From: Labilithrix luteola | GTDB lineage: Bacteria; Myxococcota_A; Polyangia; Polyangiales; Polyangiaceae | Direction: 5' to 3' | DNA length: 64,000 bases | Assembly: GCF_001263205.1 (NCBI RefSeq) | Contig: NZ_CP012333.1 | Location: forward strand, 5,619,001 to 5,683,000 | Part shown: positions 8,735 to 18,141 of the stretch, one piece after another | Position numbering within the stretch: position 1 is the stretch's first letter | Layout: the number at the start of each line of letters is the position of its first letter | Program-made: the position numbers and the translations under genes | The notes under the pieces: model-generated | Database searches by the model: none | What the model saw: only the letters and a program-made list of their open reading frames with translations | What the model was told of the DNA's origin: nothing

Positions 8735-10612
8735 CTAGCCGGCGTCCGCCACGTGGGTGCGCAGGCGGGCGACGGAGCCCGCTCCGTCCTCGCCCGTGGT
8801 TTCGCTGTCCGAGGCGATGACCTCGCGCAACGCGAAGGCATACGCCGCGCCGTGATTGGCATTGCGAGAGGCGCCGACGAGCGCAGCGCCTTCGCTCAAC
8901 GCCACCGAGCTCCCGAAGGAGTCGTAGTCGCGCGCGTCGCTCGCGGTGAGCTTCTGCCGCTGGAACCACGCTCCGCCGGAGCGGACGAAGACGTACGCTG
9001 CTCCTCGATAGGTCGCTTTCCCGTAGGCACCGATGACCGCCGTGTCTTCACCGAGCGCCAGCGAGACTCCGAAATAGTCAGACGCTGCCCAATCGTCCGC
9101 GACGAGCTTCTGCTCTTGGGACCACGTTTCGCCGGAACGCACGAAGACGTAGGCCGCTCCCTGGCGGTTCGCGGTCGCGTAGGCACCGACGATCACGGTG
9201 TCGCCGCTCAGCGCCACGGAAATGCCGAAGCTGTCGCCCTGCACGATGTCGCTCCCAGTGAGCTTCTGCTGCTGGAACCAAGCTTCCCCCGAGCGGACGA
9301 ACACGTACGCGGCGCCGGCGTTGTAACCCTGTCCGCAGGCGCCGACGACGGCCGTGTCTCCGCTGATCGCGAGCGAGTAGCCGAAGGAGTCTTGGTCCCC
9401 CGTGTCCGTTCCCGTGAGCTTCTGTCGCTCGGACCAGCCTTTTTCCGAACGGACGAAGAAGTACGCGGCCCCCTGCAATCCCGCCTTCTGATTGGCGCCG
9501 ATGAGGGCGGTGTTCCCACTCAGCGCCACCGAGCTACCGAAGAAGTCGCCGGCGTGACCGTCGCTCGCGGCGAGCGTCTGCTGCAACGACCACGCTCCGC
9601 GCGAACGGACGAAGACGTACGCCGCTCCCATGGCGTCTTTTCCGACCGCGCCCACGATCGCGACGTCTCCGTCGAGCGCCACCGACCAGCCGAAGTTGTC
9701 GAAGCTCGTCGTGTCGTTCACGATGAGCTTCTGCAACAGGGACCACGTGCCGCCCGAGCGAACGAAGACGTGCGCCGCGCCCTGGCGGCTCGCCGTTCCG
9801 GGGGCGCCAATGATGGCCGTGTCGCCGCTGACGGCCATCGACACTCCGAGGTCGTCGCCGTGCGCGTGTCCGCTCGTGCCCAGCTTCTGCTCTCGGACGA
9901 CGATCAGCGGGTCGACGGTGACGGGATAGGTTGCCCCGCGGTCGTCGAACCAAATCGCGAGCGAGCCGGTCTCGGCTCGGAGTCGCGCAGGGAGCTCTTT
10001 GCCCGCCGCGTCCACGACGTAGAGATCGGTGTAGCGAAGAAGCTCTCTCCCGGTGGCGTCGTGCAGGGATGCGGCGGTGCCGGTCGAATCGATCCTCGCC
10101 TCGAGCTCAATCGCGGCCAGCTCGATGACGATCCCCTCGCCACCGCGTGTGCGTGCGGGCGGCGCATGCAACGTGAAGCCCTGTTCGATCCCGAGCGGTC
10201 CGACCACGTACCATTCGTCGAAGCCATCGCGGTGGTACGTCGCGCGATTGCCGTCGGCTCGCGGAGCCGTGCGTGCAACGGGAAGGAGTGCTCCTTCACG
10301 TCCCCAGCGCGTTGCTTCCGCGCGCCAGCCTCCGGCGCTCACTTCCACGCCGCGCGCATCGAACACGACACCGAGCCCTGACGAGCTCCGACCTCGAAAG
10401 CCTCCGACCACGGGCTCGAGCTGGTGTTCCCTCGACGCTTCACGTTGCACCGCCGCGATGTACGCGGCCCGCAACGCCGGTGTCATCGCGCCCGGCCTTC
10501 TGGGCGATCCGATATCGAACTCCCCGAGCAAGACGTGCCACGAAGCGATCGTGCGAAGCGAAGACGAGGGCGAAGACGCCTCGGCGTCGTCCGGAAAAAC
10601 CGCAGATTTCAT
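8735..10612 (-). CDS. FG-GAP/integrin-alpha-like beta-propeller protein
   Basis: The protein (625 aa) ends in seven repeats of about 53 residues. Each has the pattern FG-x-S-VALSGDTA-x-VGA followed by GAAYVFVRSG-x-W-x-x-QKL. This is the FG-GAP blade type and would close as a seven-bladed propeller (about residues 255-605). The N-terminal 240 residues form an uncharacterised myxobacterial-type leader region. No clear signal peptide is seen from this ATG (MKSAVFPDD), which is unusual because such proteins are normally exported; an undetected start or base error upstream is possible. The blades probably bind a partner or Ca2+ at the surface. The DNA of the blades is visibly repetitive across about 8800-9870. 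Confidence 0.85.
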   Translation of the reverse strand: MKSAVFPDDAEASSPSSSLRTIASWHVLLGEFDIGSPRRPGAMTPALRAAYIAAVQREASREHQLEPVVGGFRGRSSSGLGVVFDARGVEVSAGGWRAEATRWGREGALLPVARTAPRADGNRATYHRDGFDEWYVVGPLGIEQGFTLHAPPARTRGGEGIVIELAAIELEARIDSTGTAASLHDATGRELLRYTDLYVVDAAGKELPARLRAETGSLAIWFDDRGATYPVTVDPLIVVREQKLGTSGHAHGDDLGVSMAVSGDTAIIGAPGTASRQGAAHVFVRSGGTWSLLQKLIVNDTTSFDNFGWSVALDGDVAIVGAVGKDAMGAAYVFVRSRGAWSLQQTLAASDGHAGDFFGSSVALSGNTALIGANQKAGLQGAAYFFVRSEKGWSERQKLTGTDTGDQDSFGYSLAISGDTAVVGACGQGYNAGAAYVFVRSGEAWFQQQKLTGSDIVQGDSFGISVALSGDTVIVGAYATANRQGAAYVFVRSGETWSQEQKLVADDWAASDYFGVSLALGEDTAVIGAYGKATYRGAAYVFVRSGGAWFQRQKLTASDARDYDSFGSSVALSEGAALVGASRNANHGAAYAFALREVIASDSETTGEDGAGSVARLRTHVADAG

Positions 10613-10771
10613 CGCTCTGCGAGCGAAGCACGTCGGTTCTTTCCTGCGTACGCCGAAAACTAGGCGTAGGGGTATCCCCTACCTTTGCGAGCGCGGCCAT
10701 GGATGCCCGCGCGTGCGAATTCCAGCGACGTGGCGGAGCGCTCCGTTCGGCAGGCGACGCGACGAGACTGG

Positions 10772-11593
10772 CTACCGCGTCGGCACGGTGAACGAGACTT
10801 CGCCGCCTTGCAGACTCACGGCAGCGGCGTGGAGCTTTCGCGCGAGATCGAGCGCTCGAATCGTCGCCGAGACGCGGTGCTCGACGCCCATCTTTTCGTA
10901 GATCGTCTGGAGGTGACGGCTCACGGAATCCGCGCGCATGCGAAGGAGCTTCGCGATCTCCTCGTTGGTCTTGCCGCGCGTGAGCCAATACAGCACGTCG
11001 CTCTCGCGGGGCGTGAAGCCCGCACCGAAGAACAATTCCGGCGTCACCGGCGTGTCCTCGGCGGCCGTCATCGCGAAGGCGAGCTTGCGCCCGTTCGAGA
11101 GGTGCGGCTGCACGAGCTGAAACAGCTCTTTCTCAGCGAGGTCGAAGGGACGCCCGTCGCGCAGGAAGCCCACGAACACGACCTCGTCGGGGCCTGTCGG
11201 CACGTGCATGAAGCAGTGATCGGTGAGCCTCATCGGCCGATAGACCTCTTGGTAGATGTCGAGGTCGCAGAACGCCGGGCGGCTGTAGAAATCGCGCGCG
11301 CTGAACGGCTTGCCGTCGTTGACGGTCGGGTCGAACCGAAAGGGCGCGTACTTGCCCATGAGCCGGCCGAACGCCGCGAACGCGTCCGCGAGACCGGGCG
11401 GCGTGCAGTCGAACGCAGCGGTGAGCGAGCCCGTCTTGCGGTCGATGACGCCGTGGCTGTTGAGCGCGAACGGCACGAGACGCGCGGTGAGGGTGAACGC
11501 GCGATCGACGAACGTGTCCGCCGCAAGCCCCGGCCCGTAGAACTCGGCGAGCGCCGAGTGGAGCCTTTGCGTGCGGCGCGATTCGCGGGTCAC
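10772..11593 (-). CDS. LuxR-type DNA-binding regulator
   Basis: The C-terminal 60 residues form a classic LuxR/FixJ helix-turn-helix: FTPRESDVLYWLTRGKTNEE, then IAKLLRMRADSVSRHLQTIY. The N-terminal region of about 200 aa has no receiver or autoinducer motif that I can identify, and may be a sensory domain of the kind found in stand-alone myxobacterial LuxR proteins. The start is uncertain: GTG at 11593 is chosen, TTG at 11599 is near, and a longer reading to 11662 has poor N-terminal text. It is a single gene on the minus strand, so its target cannot be named from context. Confidence 0.85.
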   Translation of the reverse strand: MTRESRRTQRLHSALAEFYGPGLAADTFVDRAFTLTARLVPFALNSHGVIDRKTGSLTAAFDCTPPGLADAFAAFGRLMGKYAPFRFDPTVNDGKPFSARDFYSRPAFCDLDIYQEVYRPMRLTDHCFMHVPTGPDEVVFVGFLRDGRPFDLAEKELFQLVQPHLSNGRKLAFAMTAAEDTPVTPELFFGAGFTPRESDVLYWLTRGKTNEEIAKLLRMRADSVSRHLQTIYEKMGVEHRVSATIRALDLARKLHAAAVSLQGGEVSFTVPTR

Positions 11594-11996
11594 GAGCAAG
11601 AAGTTACCATGCCGACCATCACGATCGGGACCGCCAAGGGGCCTAGTTTTCGGCCGGCACACAAACGGCGATGCCGCACAGCGTCGAGCTCACGGTCGCC
11701 TCGTCGGCGACGCAAATTCGAGCGCGATTCGCAGGTGACCACGGGCGCCGCGCGCCAACACAGACCGGCCGATTGGATGACGACGAGCGGCGTGCACCGC
11801 CATGCGATGGAGCCTGGGAGCAATCAAACGTGTGCAGTGTGCACGTTCGTAGCAGGCGACGATGTCGAGCCCCGACCTCAGCTGTAGCGGGCCTTGCCGA
11901 AGGCGCGCTGCGCCCGAAGCTCGGGGAAGGAGGTGTCGTCGAGTACACTTACCGTCCTCGTCGGATGCCTGGGTTCCTTTCCGAAGCGATCGCGGG
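11594..11996. other. Intergenic region between divergent genes, no gene seen
   Basis: This stretch of about 400 bp separates the LuxR-type gene (minus) from the outer-membrane-type gene (plus). Open frames here lack signal or domain features and look like GC-rich noise. It should hold the promoters of both flanking genes. No strong dyad or consensus promoter was found by eye. Confidence 0.6.
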
Positions 11997-13097
11997 ATGA
12001 GCTTGCGTCGCGCGCGTCGCTTTCGTCCTCCGAAGACGTGGTGCCTTGCCGCGTGCGTGGGCTTCGCCGCGTGGGCCCTGGAAGCGCCTGCGCGGGCAGA
12101 CGTCTCCTTCGGCCTCTCGTGGCGCCCGTCGCAAGGTGACGCGTGCGTCGACGAAGCGGCGCTCCGCGAGTCCGTGGAGCAGCGGCTCGGGCGCGCCACG
12201 TTCACCGAGTCTTCGAACGCCGACATCCTCATCGAGGCCGAGGAGACCCCGGTAGCGCAGGGCGAGTTTCGAGCGCGGGTGACCGAGCGCGATCGGCGCG
12301 GCAACGTTCGCGGCGTGCGCGAGCTGAAGGCCCAGAGCTGTCCGAGCCTGCGCCGCGCAGCGACCCTGATCGTGACGCTCATCATCGATCCCCATCGAAC
12401 GGGCCGGCCCGTTCAGGATCCGAACGACGCCTCGGAGCCGCCCGCCTCTCCGCCGCCGGAAGCCCCGGCACCGAAAGCGGATGACGTCAGCGACGTGCCT
12501 GTCGTATCGCCGCCGCCGCCTCTCCACGAGCATCGAGCTGCACCGCCATCCGCGCTGCCCGAGCATCGAAATCGAAGGTGGGGCGTTTCGCTCGGCGCCG
12601 GTGCGGGCACCAGCGTGGGCATCTTGCCCTCGGCGACGGTGACGGTCTTCGCGCTCGTTCGCCTCGAGCCGTCGAATTCACGGTGGAGCTTCGATTGGTC
12701 GGGTGGCTATTCGCTCCCGCAGCGCCTCCGCGAAGGGCCCGTCTACGCCGACTTCGCAGCCGTCGAGCAGCGTCTCCGTTCGTGCTTCGCGGTCGTGCGC
12801 TGGCCGTCCAACGAGGTCGACGCATGCGCAGGGCTCGCCCTGGGCGCCATCCTGCCGAACACCGCCGGTATGCAGAGTGGCAGCGACCACTGGCGACTGC
12901 TCGTCGGGCCCACGGCTGCGGTCGGGTTCGATGCGCGGACGGGCCCTCTCGGCGGAAGGGTCGAGCTTGGTCTGACGTGGGGTCTTCGCCAGCACGATTT
13001 CTCCTATTTCGACCTGGCGAACGAGCGTCAGGGCCTCTACTCGACCAAGACCTTCGTCTTCTTCGTTTCGCTGAGCGGGCTTGGCAAATTCTCGTAG
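11997..13097 (+). CDS. Secreted protein with predicted outer-membrane beta-barrel C-terminus
   Basis: The ATG at 11997 begins a basic stretch and a signal peptide ending APARA-D, giving 366 aa. The first mature domain has two cysteines (ACVDEAALRESVEQRLGR and AQSCPSLRRAAT) and resembles the periplasmic domain of many myxobacterial hypothetical proteins. A Pro-rich linker (about 140-195) leads to alternating polar and hydrophobic strands with Gly/aromatic turns, consistent with a small beta-barrel. It sits 68 bp before the sigma-factor gene on the same strand and may belong to the same unit as an outer-membrane partner of the lipoproteins. The role is unknown. Confidence 0.75.
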   Translation: MSLRRARRFRPPKTWCLAACVGFAAWALEAPARADVSFGLSWRPSQGDACVDEAALRESVEQRLGRATFTESSNADILIEAEETPVAQGEFRARVTERDRRGNVRGVRELKAQSCPSLRRAATLIVTLIIDPHRTGRPVQDPNDASEPPASPPPEAPAPKADDVSDVPVVSPPPPLHEHRAAPPSALPEHRNRRWGVSLGAGAGTSVGILPSATVTVFALVRLEPSNSRWSFDWSGGYSLPQRLREGPVYADFAAVEQRLRSCFAVVRWPSNEVDACAGLALGAILPNTAGMQSGSDHWRLLVGPTAAVGFDARTGPLGGRVELGLTWGLRQHDFSYFDLANERQGLYSTKTFVFFVSLSGLGKFS

Positions 13098-13165
13098 TCC
13101 GGCTCGGGGAACGGGGACTCGGACGATTTCCTAATAATTGGCCTGCCGCCCGCGCAACCTAGGAT

Positions 13166-13729
13166 GTGACGCGCGGTTCGCTCTCTTCCCTCGACGCTCC
13201 GCCGTTGTTTTCCCTGACGCGTTCCATCGACCTCGCCACGGTCTTTCGCGAACAGGGGCCCTTCGTCCATCGCGTCTTGCAACGCCTCGGGGTCCACCCG
13301 GCGGACGTCGACGACGCGTTCCAGGAAGTCTTCGTCGTCGTTCATCGCAAGCTCCCCGAGTTCCACCCCGAGGCGGCGCTTCGGCCTTGGGTCTACGGGA
13401 TCTGCGTGCGCGTGGCGAGTCGCCAGCGGCGACGACGGGCCATGTCGCGCGAGGTCTCTTCCGAGCATGGCGCGGAGCCCATCGATGCGACGACGCCGAT
13501 CGACAGCATCACCGCAAAGCAAGCGCGCGAGGTACTGAGCGTGATTTTGGACCAACTCGACGAGGACAAACGCGTCGTCTACGTGCTTCACGAGCTCGAA
13601 GAGCTCACGATGCCCGAGATCGCGGAATCGCTCGAGTGCCCCGTGCAGACGGCGTACTCGCGGCTTCGCGCAGCGAGGGTCGTGGTGGCCGAAGCGGTGC
13701 GTCGGTACCGATTGCGGGAGGGACTCTGA
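13166..13729 (+). CDS. ECF-type RNA polymerase sigma factor
   Basis: The protein (187 aa) is a group-4 sigma factor. Region 2 contains DVDDAFQEVFVVVHRKLPEF followed by LRPWVYGICVRVASRQRRRR. Region 4 contains LDEDKRVVYVLHELEELTMP and then an HTH (EIAESLECPVQTAYSRLRAA). The start shown is GTG; an ATG one frame over at 13164 is out of frame, and the exact start is uncertain. Its stop overlaps the next start (TGATG), coupling it to the membrane protein that follows. As first gene of the lipoprotein unit it probably controls that unit and itself. A GGGAAC motif near 13107 is only a weak promoter candidate. Confidence 0.93.
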   Translation: MTRGSLSSLDAPPLFSLTRSIDLATVFREQGPFVHRVLQRLGVHPADVDDAFQEVFVVVHRKLPEFHPEAALRPWVYGICVRVASRQRRRRAMSREVSSEHGAEPIDATTPIDSITAKQAREVLSVILDQLDEDKRVVYVLHELEELTMPEIAESLECPVQTAYSRLRAARVVVAEAVRRYRLREGL

Positions 13730-14454
13730 TGAGTCGCGATACCCAGCGTCCGGACGTCCCCGGTTCTCCCAATGTGCGCGACGCTTCGGACGACGAGTTC
13801 CTTCGTGCGCTGCAACGCGCCGAGCGAACGGAGCTCCCTTCCTCGGCGAAGATGCAGGAGCTCGCCGATCGCCTCGGTCCGATGATGACCGCAAAGAGCT
13901 CGGCCGCCGTTCACCCGTGGAGGTGGATTGGCGTGGCCGCGATGACGGGCTTCGTCGTCGTCGGTGCCTTGTCGGTTCGACGGCAACTCGACGTACGCGA
14001 TGACGTTCCCGCAGCGGCGCCTCGCGTCGTCGAGGTGGCCGCCCCCGCGCCCGCGCCTGCTCCCGTTTTGCCGCGAGACGAGCTCCACGACAATACCGCG
14101 CCGGTCGTGTCCGTGGATTCGTTGCCGTCGGTCTCGGCTCCCACCGTGCCGCCAGCGGCGCATACGGTGAACACCGAATCGGCGTGCGACGGTGAGCTCG
14201 AGCTCGTCGAACGCAGCGATGCCAAACTGCGCGCGGGCGATGCCCAAGGTGCGCTCGCTCTCGCGCGGCAGCACGCGGCGCGGTGTGCGCGTGGCGAATT
14301 CGTGCAGGAGCGAGAGCGTATCGCGATCGAGGCGCTCGCCCAGCTCGGTCGAACGAGCGAGGTTCGTGCGCGAGCGCGCGCGTTCGAACGGCAATTCCCG
14401 ACGTCGCCTCATCTTTGGCGGATTCGAAGCCTGGCCGAAAGAGACTCCGAATGA
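13729..14454 (+). CDS. Single-pass membrane protein with TPR-like tail, candidate anti-sigma factor
   Basis: The protein (241 aa) has a cytoplasmic N-terminus of about 60 residues, one membrane helix (WIGVAAMTGFVVVGALSV, about 63-80) and a Pro/Ala/Val-rich periplasmic linker. Its C-terminal helical region (about 155-235: ELVERSDAKLRAGDAQGALA and further) looks like tetratricopeptide helices. The position directly after an ECF gene, with translational coupling and this topology, is that of an anti-sigma factor. No zinc-binding HxxxCxxC motif is present, so the assignment rests on context. It could instead be a periplasmic assembly factor for the lipoproteins. It overlaps the next gene by 4 bp. 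Confidence 0.75.
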   Translation: MSRDTQRPDVPGSPNVRDASDDEFLRALQRAERTELPSSAKMQELADRLGPMMTAKSSAAVHPWRWIGVAAMTGFVVVGALSVRRQLDVRDDVPAAAPRVVEVAAPAPAPAPVLPRDELHDNTAPVVSVDSLPSVSAPTVPPAAHTVNTESACDGELELVERSDAKLRAGDAQGALALARQHAARCARGEFVQERERIAIEALAQLGRTSEVRARARAFERQFPTSPHLWRIRSLAERDSE

Positions 14455-15677
14455 TCAAACGACTTCGCGACGACAGGCGCGCGCCCATCTCGGGCGGCCG
14501 CGTCGTCTTCTTCTGCCTCGCGCTGGGCGGCGCCATCGCGCCCTCGGCATGCACGGTGCGGACAGAGGAGAGCCTCGGATTCCAAGCGCCGGGGCCCTCC
14601 ACGTTCGTCGACCCCGAAGCGTCGACCGCGGTGCCGGAAGCCAGTCTCCGAGAGTACTGTCCGTCGGACCAGTGCCCCAGCGGGTACACGACCTGTCCGC
14701 TTTCGAACTTCCGTTGCGACGTGAATCTGCTTACCGACCGCAAGAACTGCGGGGCGTGCGGTGTGGTCTGCCCGTCGGACTCGAAGGGCGCGACGTTCGA
14801 GTGCGTCGACGGCGCGTGTGCGATGACGTGCAGGCCCGACGCTCTTGCCGCGGATTGTGACGGCATCGTCGACAACGGCTGCGAGACACCAATCATCGAC
14901 GACGACAACTGCAAGACCTGCGGGAACAAGTGCTCCGGTGACAAGCACTGCGTCGATCGTGGCCTGTACGACATCGGTTGTGGTTGCAAAGCGGGCGATA
15001 CCTATTGTCCGGACAATTACACCGTCTGTATCGATACGACGTTCGACGACCAGAATTGCGGCGGTTGCGGCAACGTTTGCGATCCCGGCGAAGGTGGTTC
15101 GCCTCCGCCGTATCCGAATACCTATTACGGTTGCGCCGAGAATCACTGCGGAGCGGTCAAGTGTCTGCCGTATCACGGCGATTGCGACGCGAACGTCGTG
15201 AAGAACGGGTGCGAAACCGACGTCGTCACCAACGACAACTGCGGTGGGTGCGGGATCAAATGCCAGGCTGGCGAGGAGTGCCGGTACCTGTTTTTGCTGG
15301 GTGCTCCGCCGAGGCTCGCGTGCATGTGCCCGCCGGGCCAAACCTTCTGCCCCATCGGCGAGCTCGACGGGATCGAGGTCGGCACATGCTACGACCTCAA
15401 GTCCGACAACAAGTCTTGTGGGGCCTGCGGGAACATCTGCTCTTGGGATGGCAGCCGAAAATGCGTTTACGGCGTTTGCCGATTGAGCTGCTTCGAAGGA
15501 ACTGCCGACTGCAACGGCAGCGAAGGGGACGGCTGCGAGGTCAATACGAACTCCGATCCCCGGAATTGCGGCAGCTGCGGGAACACGTGTGACGCCGTCG
15601 CGGGTCAAGCCTGCGTGGGCGGGCGATGCGTGGTCGAGCCGTGCGACGAGGTGGACGCAGGAGGCCCCACGCGATGA
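14451..15677 (+). CDS. Cys-rich repeat surface lipoprotein
   Basis: The ATG overlaps the previous stop by 4 bp and gives 408 aa. The signal peptide ends in the lipobox A-P-S-A-C. The mature protein contains about six copies of the pattern NCGxCGxxC (NCGACGVVC, NCKTCGNKC, NCGGCGNVC, NCGGCGIKC, SCGACGNIC, NCGSCGNTC). They are separated by 40-60 residues that often include the text GDGC or NGCET. Such repeats are common in myxobacterial surface proteins and should be fully disulfide-bonded outside the cytoplasm. The related proteins are sometimes labelled tryptophan synthase alpha chain in databases; no such enzyme domain exists here. It may act as a spaced adhesive or binding rod. Confidence 0.85.
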   Translation: MIKRLRDDRRAPISGGRVVFFCLALGGAIAPSACTVRTEESLGFQAPGPSTFVDPEASTAVPEASLREYCPSDQCPSGYTTCPLSNFRCDVNLLTDRKNCGACGVVCPSDSKGATFECVDGACAMTCRPDALAADCDGIVDNGCETPIIDDDNCKTCGNKCSGDKHCVDRGLYDIGCGCKAGDTYCPDNYTVCIDTTFDDQNCGGCGNVCDPGEGGSPPPYPNTYYGCAENHCGAVKCLPYHGDCDANVVKNGCETDVVTNDNCGGCGIKCQAGEECRYLFLLGAPPRLACMCPPGQTFCPIGELDGIEVGTCYDLKSDNKSCGACGNICSWDGSRKCVYGVCRLSCFEGTADCNGSEGDGCEVNTNSDPRNCGSCGNTCDAVAGQACVGGRCVVEPCDEVDAGGPTR

Positions 15678-16876
15678 GCTCACGACGATGGCTTGCTCAG
15701 TTGCTTGTCGTGGCCTCGGGCGCAGGCGTGCTCGGCGTTGCGTGCGCGTCGAACGAAGCGGCGGGCGATGGCCCAGCGCCGGGTGACCCGGGCCGCGTTC
15801 CGACGCCCGATGCAGGAGGTGATGCCGCCCTCGACGCTCGCGACGATGCGCCGTGCGCCGACTGCGCCGACTTCCCCTCCGTCTGTTCGGACGACGTTCT
15901 CTGCCCGAATGGCCCGTTCGGTTCGCCTGATGATCCTTCGAGCCTCGACCCTCGAACCGACGTGCTCGTCGTGCGCGGCCGCGGGCCGAACGACGTTTGG
16001 GTTGCCGGGGCCATCGGTGCCGTCGCGCACTTCGACGGTACGTCGTGGGCGCGGTCGGATCTCGGCGCGCCCGAAACGCAGCGTGCGCTCTGGTTGCGCG
16101 ACTCGGGCGAAGTGGCCTTCGGGACGTTCTCGAACCTCTACACGCGTGGTCCGGAGTTCGATGCCGGCGATGCGGGCATCTCACCGGGAGGCTGGTCGCT
16201 CCAGCCGCCGCCCCCGGCGCCCTCCTCGTTCGACCCCTCCTCGCAGAGCCTACGCTTCACATGGGCGTGGCCAGGCTCGAACACGCTTTGGATGGGCACG
16301 CTCGGAACCTGCGGTCTCTGGCGCCTGCGCTTCACTCCTCCATCGACGCTCGAGATCCTCGAAGGCATTGCGCCATCCGTCTGCGCGGATATTGGCGGCA
16401 GAGAGGTGCTCGGCATCCACGGCGTTTCGGCGGCCTCGCTCTGGGCGGTCGGTGGAGGCGGCGCGGCCATCCATGTCACGGGCGCAGACGGGGACGCGCC
16501 GGTGGCAAAGCCCTTCAACTCGCTGACTCCGTATGCGCTACGGGGCGTCTGGGCAGCATCGGAGAACGACGTCTGGGCCGTCGGCGCGTCGGGCACGATT
16601 CGGCACTATCGGGGCGATTCGCTGTTCTGGGAGGTCGTCGACGACGTTCCGACCACGCGCGCGCTCAATGCCGTATGGGGAACTTCCGCCGCGGATGTCT
16701 GGGCCGTCGGCGACGCGGGCACCGTCCTTCACTACGACGGCAGCCACTGGTCGCGTATGAAGGTCGCGGGGCTCGGCGCGCTGCGGCCCAATCTCTACGC
16801 CGTGTGGTCGCCCTCGCCTGGGCACGTTTGGATTGGGGGACAGGGCGTCGTGCTCTCCGTCGGAGGGAAGCCATGA
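15674..16876 (+). CDS. Beta-propeller (BNR/Kelch-like) lipoprotein
   Basis: The ATG overlaps the previous stop by 4 bp; the protein has 400 aa. A signal peptide ends in a lipobox (LGVACAS). A linker rich in Asp, Ala and Gly and a short Cys-rich patch (CADCADFPSVCSDD) follow. The rest holds repeated blades with text such as NDVWAVGASGTIRHYRGDS and ADVWAVGDAGTVLHYDGSHW, the W-A-V-G-x-x-G-x-I-x-H-Y blade found in bacterial sialidase/BNR-like propellers. No catalytic residues are evident, so a binding role is likely. It is translationally linked to the next lipoprotein, a divergent relative. Confidence 0.85.
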   Translation: MSSRRWLAQLLVVASGAGVLGVACASNEAAGDGPAPGDPGRVPTPDAGGDAALDARDDAPCADCADFPSVCSDDVLCPNGPFGSPDDPSSLDPRTDVLVVRGRGPNDVWVAGAIGAVAHFDGTSWARSDLGAPETQRALWLRDSGEVAFGTFSNLYTRGPEFDAGDAGISPGGWSLQPPPPAPSSFDPSSQSLRFTWAWPGSNTLWMGTLGTCGLWRLRFTPPSTLEILEGIAPSVCADIGGREVLGIHGVSAASLWAVGGGGAAIHVTGADGDAPVAKPFNSLTPYALRGVWAASENDVWAVGASGTIRHYRGDSLFWEVVDDVPTTRALNAVWGTSAADVWAVGDAGTVLHYDGSHWSRMKVAGLGALRPNLYAVWSPSPGHVWIGGQGVVLSVGGKP

Positions 16877-18141
16877 GAGGCTCGTTTTTGCTCGCTTGCG
16901 TGACCATGGGCCTCGCAGGTGCCGTCGCTTGCGCCGCCTCGGAGAGCAGCGAGGCGCCGGAACCTCCGATCGAATCTACGCCCATTCCTGGCGATGCCGC
17001 ACCCGTGGACGCCGGCCGCGAAGCCACCGAGCCGAAGGGGCCCGCGACGTGCAGTGACGCGGGCTGGTGCGTGACCACGCTGCCGGACAGCGACCTGAAG
17101 ATGGTCGATATTTGGCCATTCCGAGACCGTGCCTTCGCGATTGCGTCGAGCCCCACGCTGGGCGTCAAAGTCCTGGAGTGGGTCGAGGCCGACCAGCGAT
17201 GGTCGTACATCGACGACAATACCCAGAACGACGACGGTTTTGGCAAATACGTCGGCCGCATCTGGTCGCCGAACGAGAACGAGATCCACTTCACAATATC
17301 GCCCGGATACGTCTACCACGGCCGTCGCGCGGCGAACTGGTCGTGGGAGCGAACGCGGCTCCCGGTGAGTGCAGGCAATCTCTCTGGGGATCCCGCGCTC
17401 ACCTCCCTGGAGGCGCCGGCGCTCGGCGTCTGGGGAACGTCGGCGGACGACGTTTATGCCTGGCACGCCAATACCATCTTTCATTGGGCGATTGCCGACG
17501 GCGGTAAGCCTGATTGGATTCCCGAATACGTCGGTGACGACCAGAACTATGGCGTACGGGTGTTCATTCTCGGTGCCGGCGGCTCGAGCAAGGACGATGT
17601 CTGGTTCAGCGGGGGAAGGGGGAACGGCAACAACGCGAGCTGCGCGCTGCTCGTTCACAAGACGCAGGAAGGCTACCGGCATGTCGTCGACGGCACGTTC
17701 TCGTACGGCTTCCCGATGGGCACGTGCAGCGCGCGCCCGGACACTCTTCTGCCCGAAAAGGCGGGCGCGATGACCGACGTGCAGCCCGCAGGCGCCGGCC
17801 GTCTCGTGGCCCTCCGATATCCAGACACGATGGCGCGGATCGCGTCCGACGGCGACGGTGGATTCGAGCTCTCGTCGACGCGGTTCACGGCGTCGAAGCC
17901 CGTCGGTCCGTCAGCCGTGACCCTCTACTCGCTGTGGGCCCATGGCGACGACGCTTGGTTCAGCGGGTCGGGCCTCGTGCTTCGGGGCCCGGTGTCCGCG
18001 GATGCCGATGCCTTCGGTGTCTCGACGCTTGCCCTCACCGGCGCCCCCCTCGACACGGAACTCTACCGCGTGCGTGGCACCAACGACGACAACCTCTGGG
18101 CCATCGGAGCTCGCTATGCGTTGCACAAGACGACTCCGTGA
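16873..18141 (+). CDS. Second beta-propeller-like lipoprotein of the operon
   Basis: The protein has 422 aa, with a 4-bp overlap with the previous gene. The signal peptide ends in the lipobox G-A-V-A-C. After an acidic linker come a CSDAGWC patch and tryptophan-rich blade-like repeats with text such as WGTSADDVYAWHANTIFHW, SKDDVWFSGG and NDDNLWAIGARYALH. These match the blades of the preceding protein but are more diverged, so the two genes probably arose by duplication. No enzyme motif is visible. The gene end overlaps the RCC1 gene start by 26 bp. Confidence 0.82.
   Translation: MRGSFLLACVTMGLAGAVACAASESSEAPEPPIESTPIPGDAAPVDAGREATEPKGPATCSDAGWCVTTLPDSDLKMVDIWPFRDRAFAIASSPTLGVKVLEWVEADQRWSYIDDNTQNDDGFGKYVGRIWSPNENEIHFTISPGYVYHGRRAANWSWERTRLPVSAGNLSGDPALTSLEAPALGVWGTSADDVYAWHANTIFHWAIADGGKPDWIPEYVGDDQNYGVRVFILGAGGSSKDDVWFSGGRGNGNNASCALLVHKTQEGYRHVVDGTFSYGFPMGTCSARPDTLLPEKAGAMTDVQPAGAGRLVALRYPDTMARIASDGDGGFELSSTRFTASKPVGPSAVTLYSLWAHGDDAWFSGSGLVLRGPVSADADAFGVSTLALTGAPLDTELYRVRGTNDDNLWAIGARYALHKTTP

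Noticed and set aside
13107..13135. GGGAAC ... CTAAT as an ECF promoter before the sigma gene
   Set aside because: The spacing of 18 is a little long, and no second copy was found upstream of the other genes of the unit; too weak to call.
14451..15677. Possible label tryptophan synthase alpha chain
   Set aside because: The protein is a signal-peptide lipoprotein made of NCGxCGxxC repeats with no TIM-barrel text; the enzyme name would be a misannotation.
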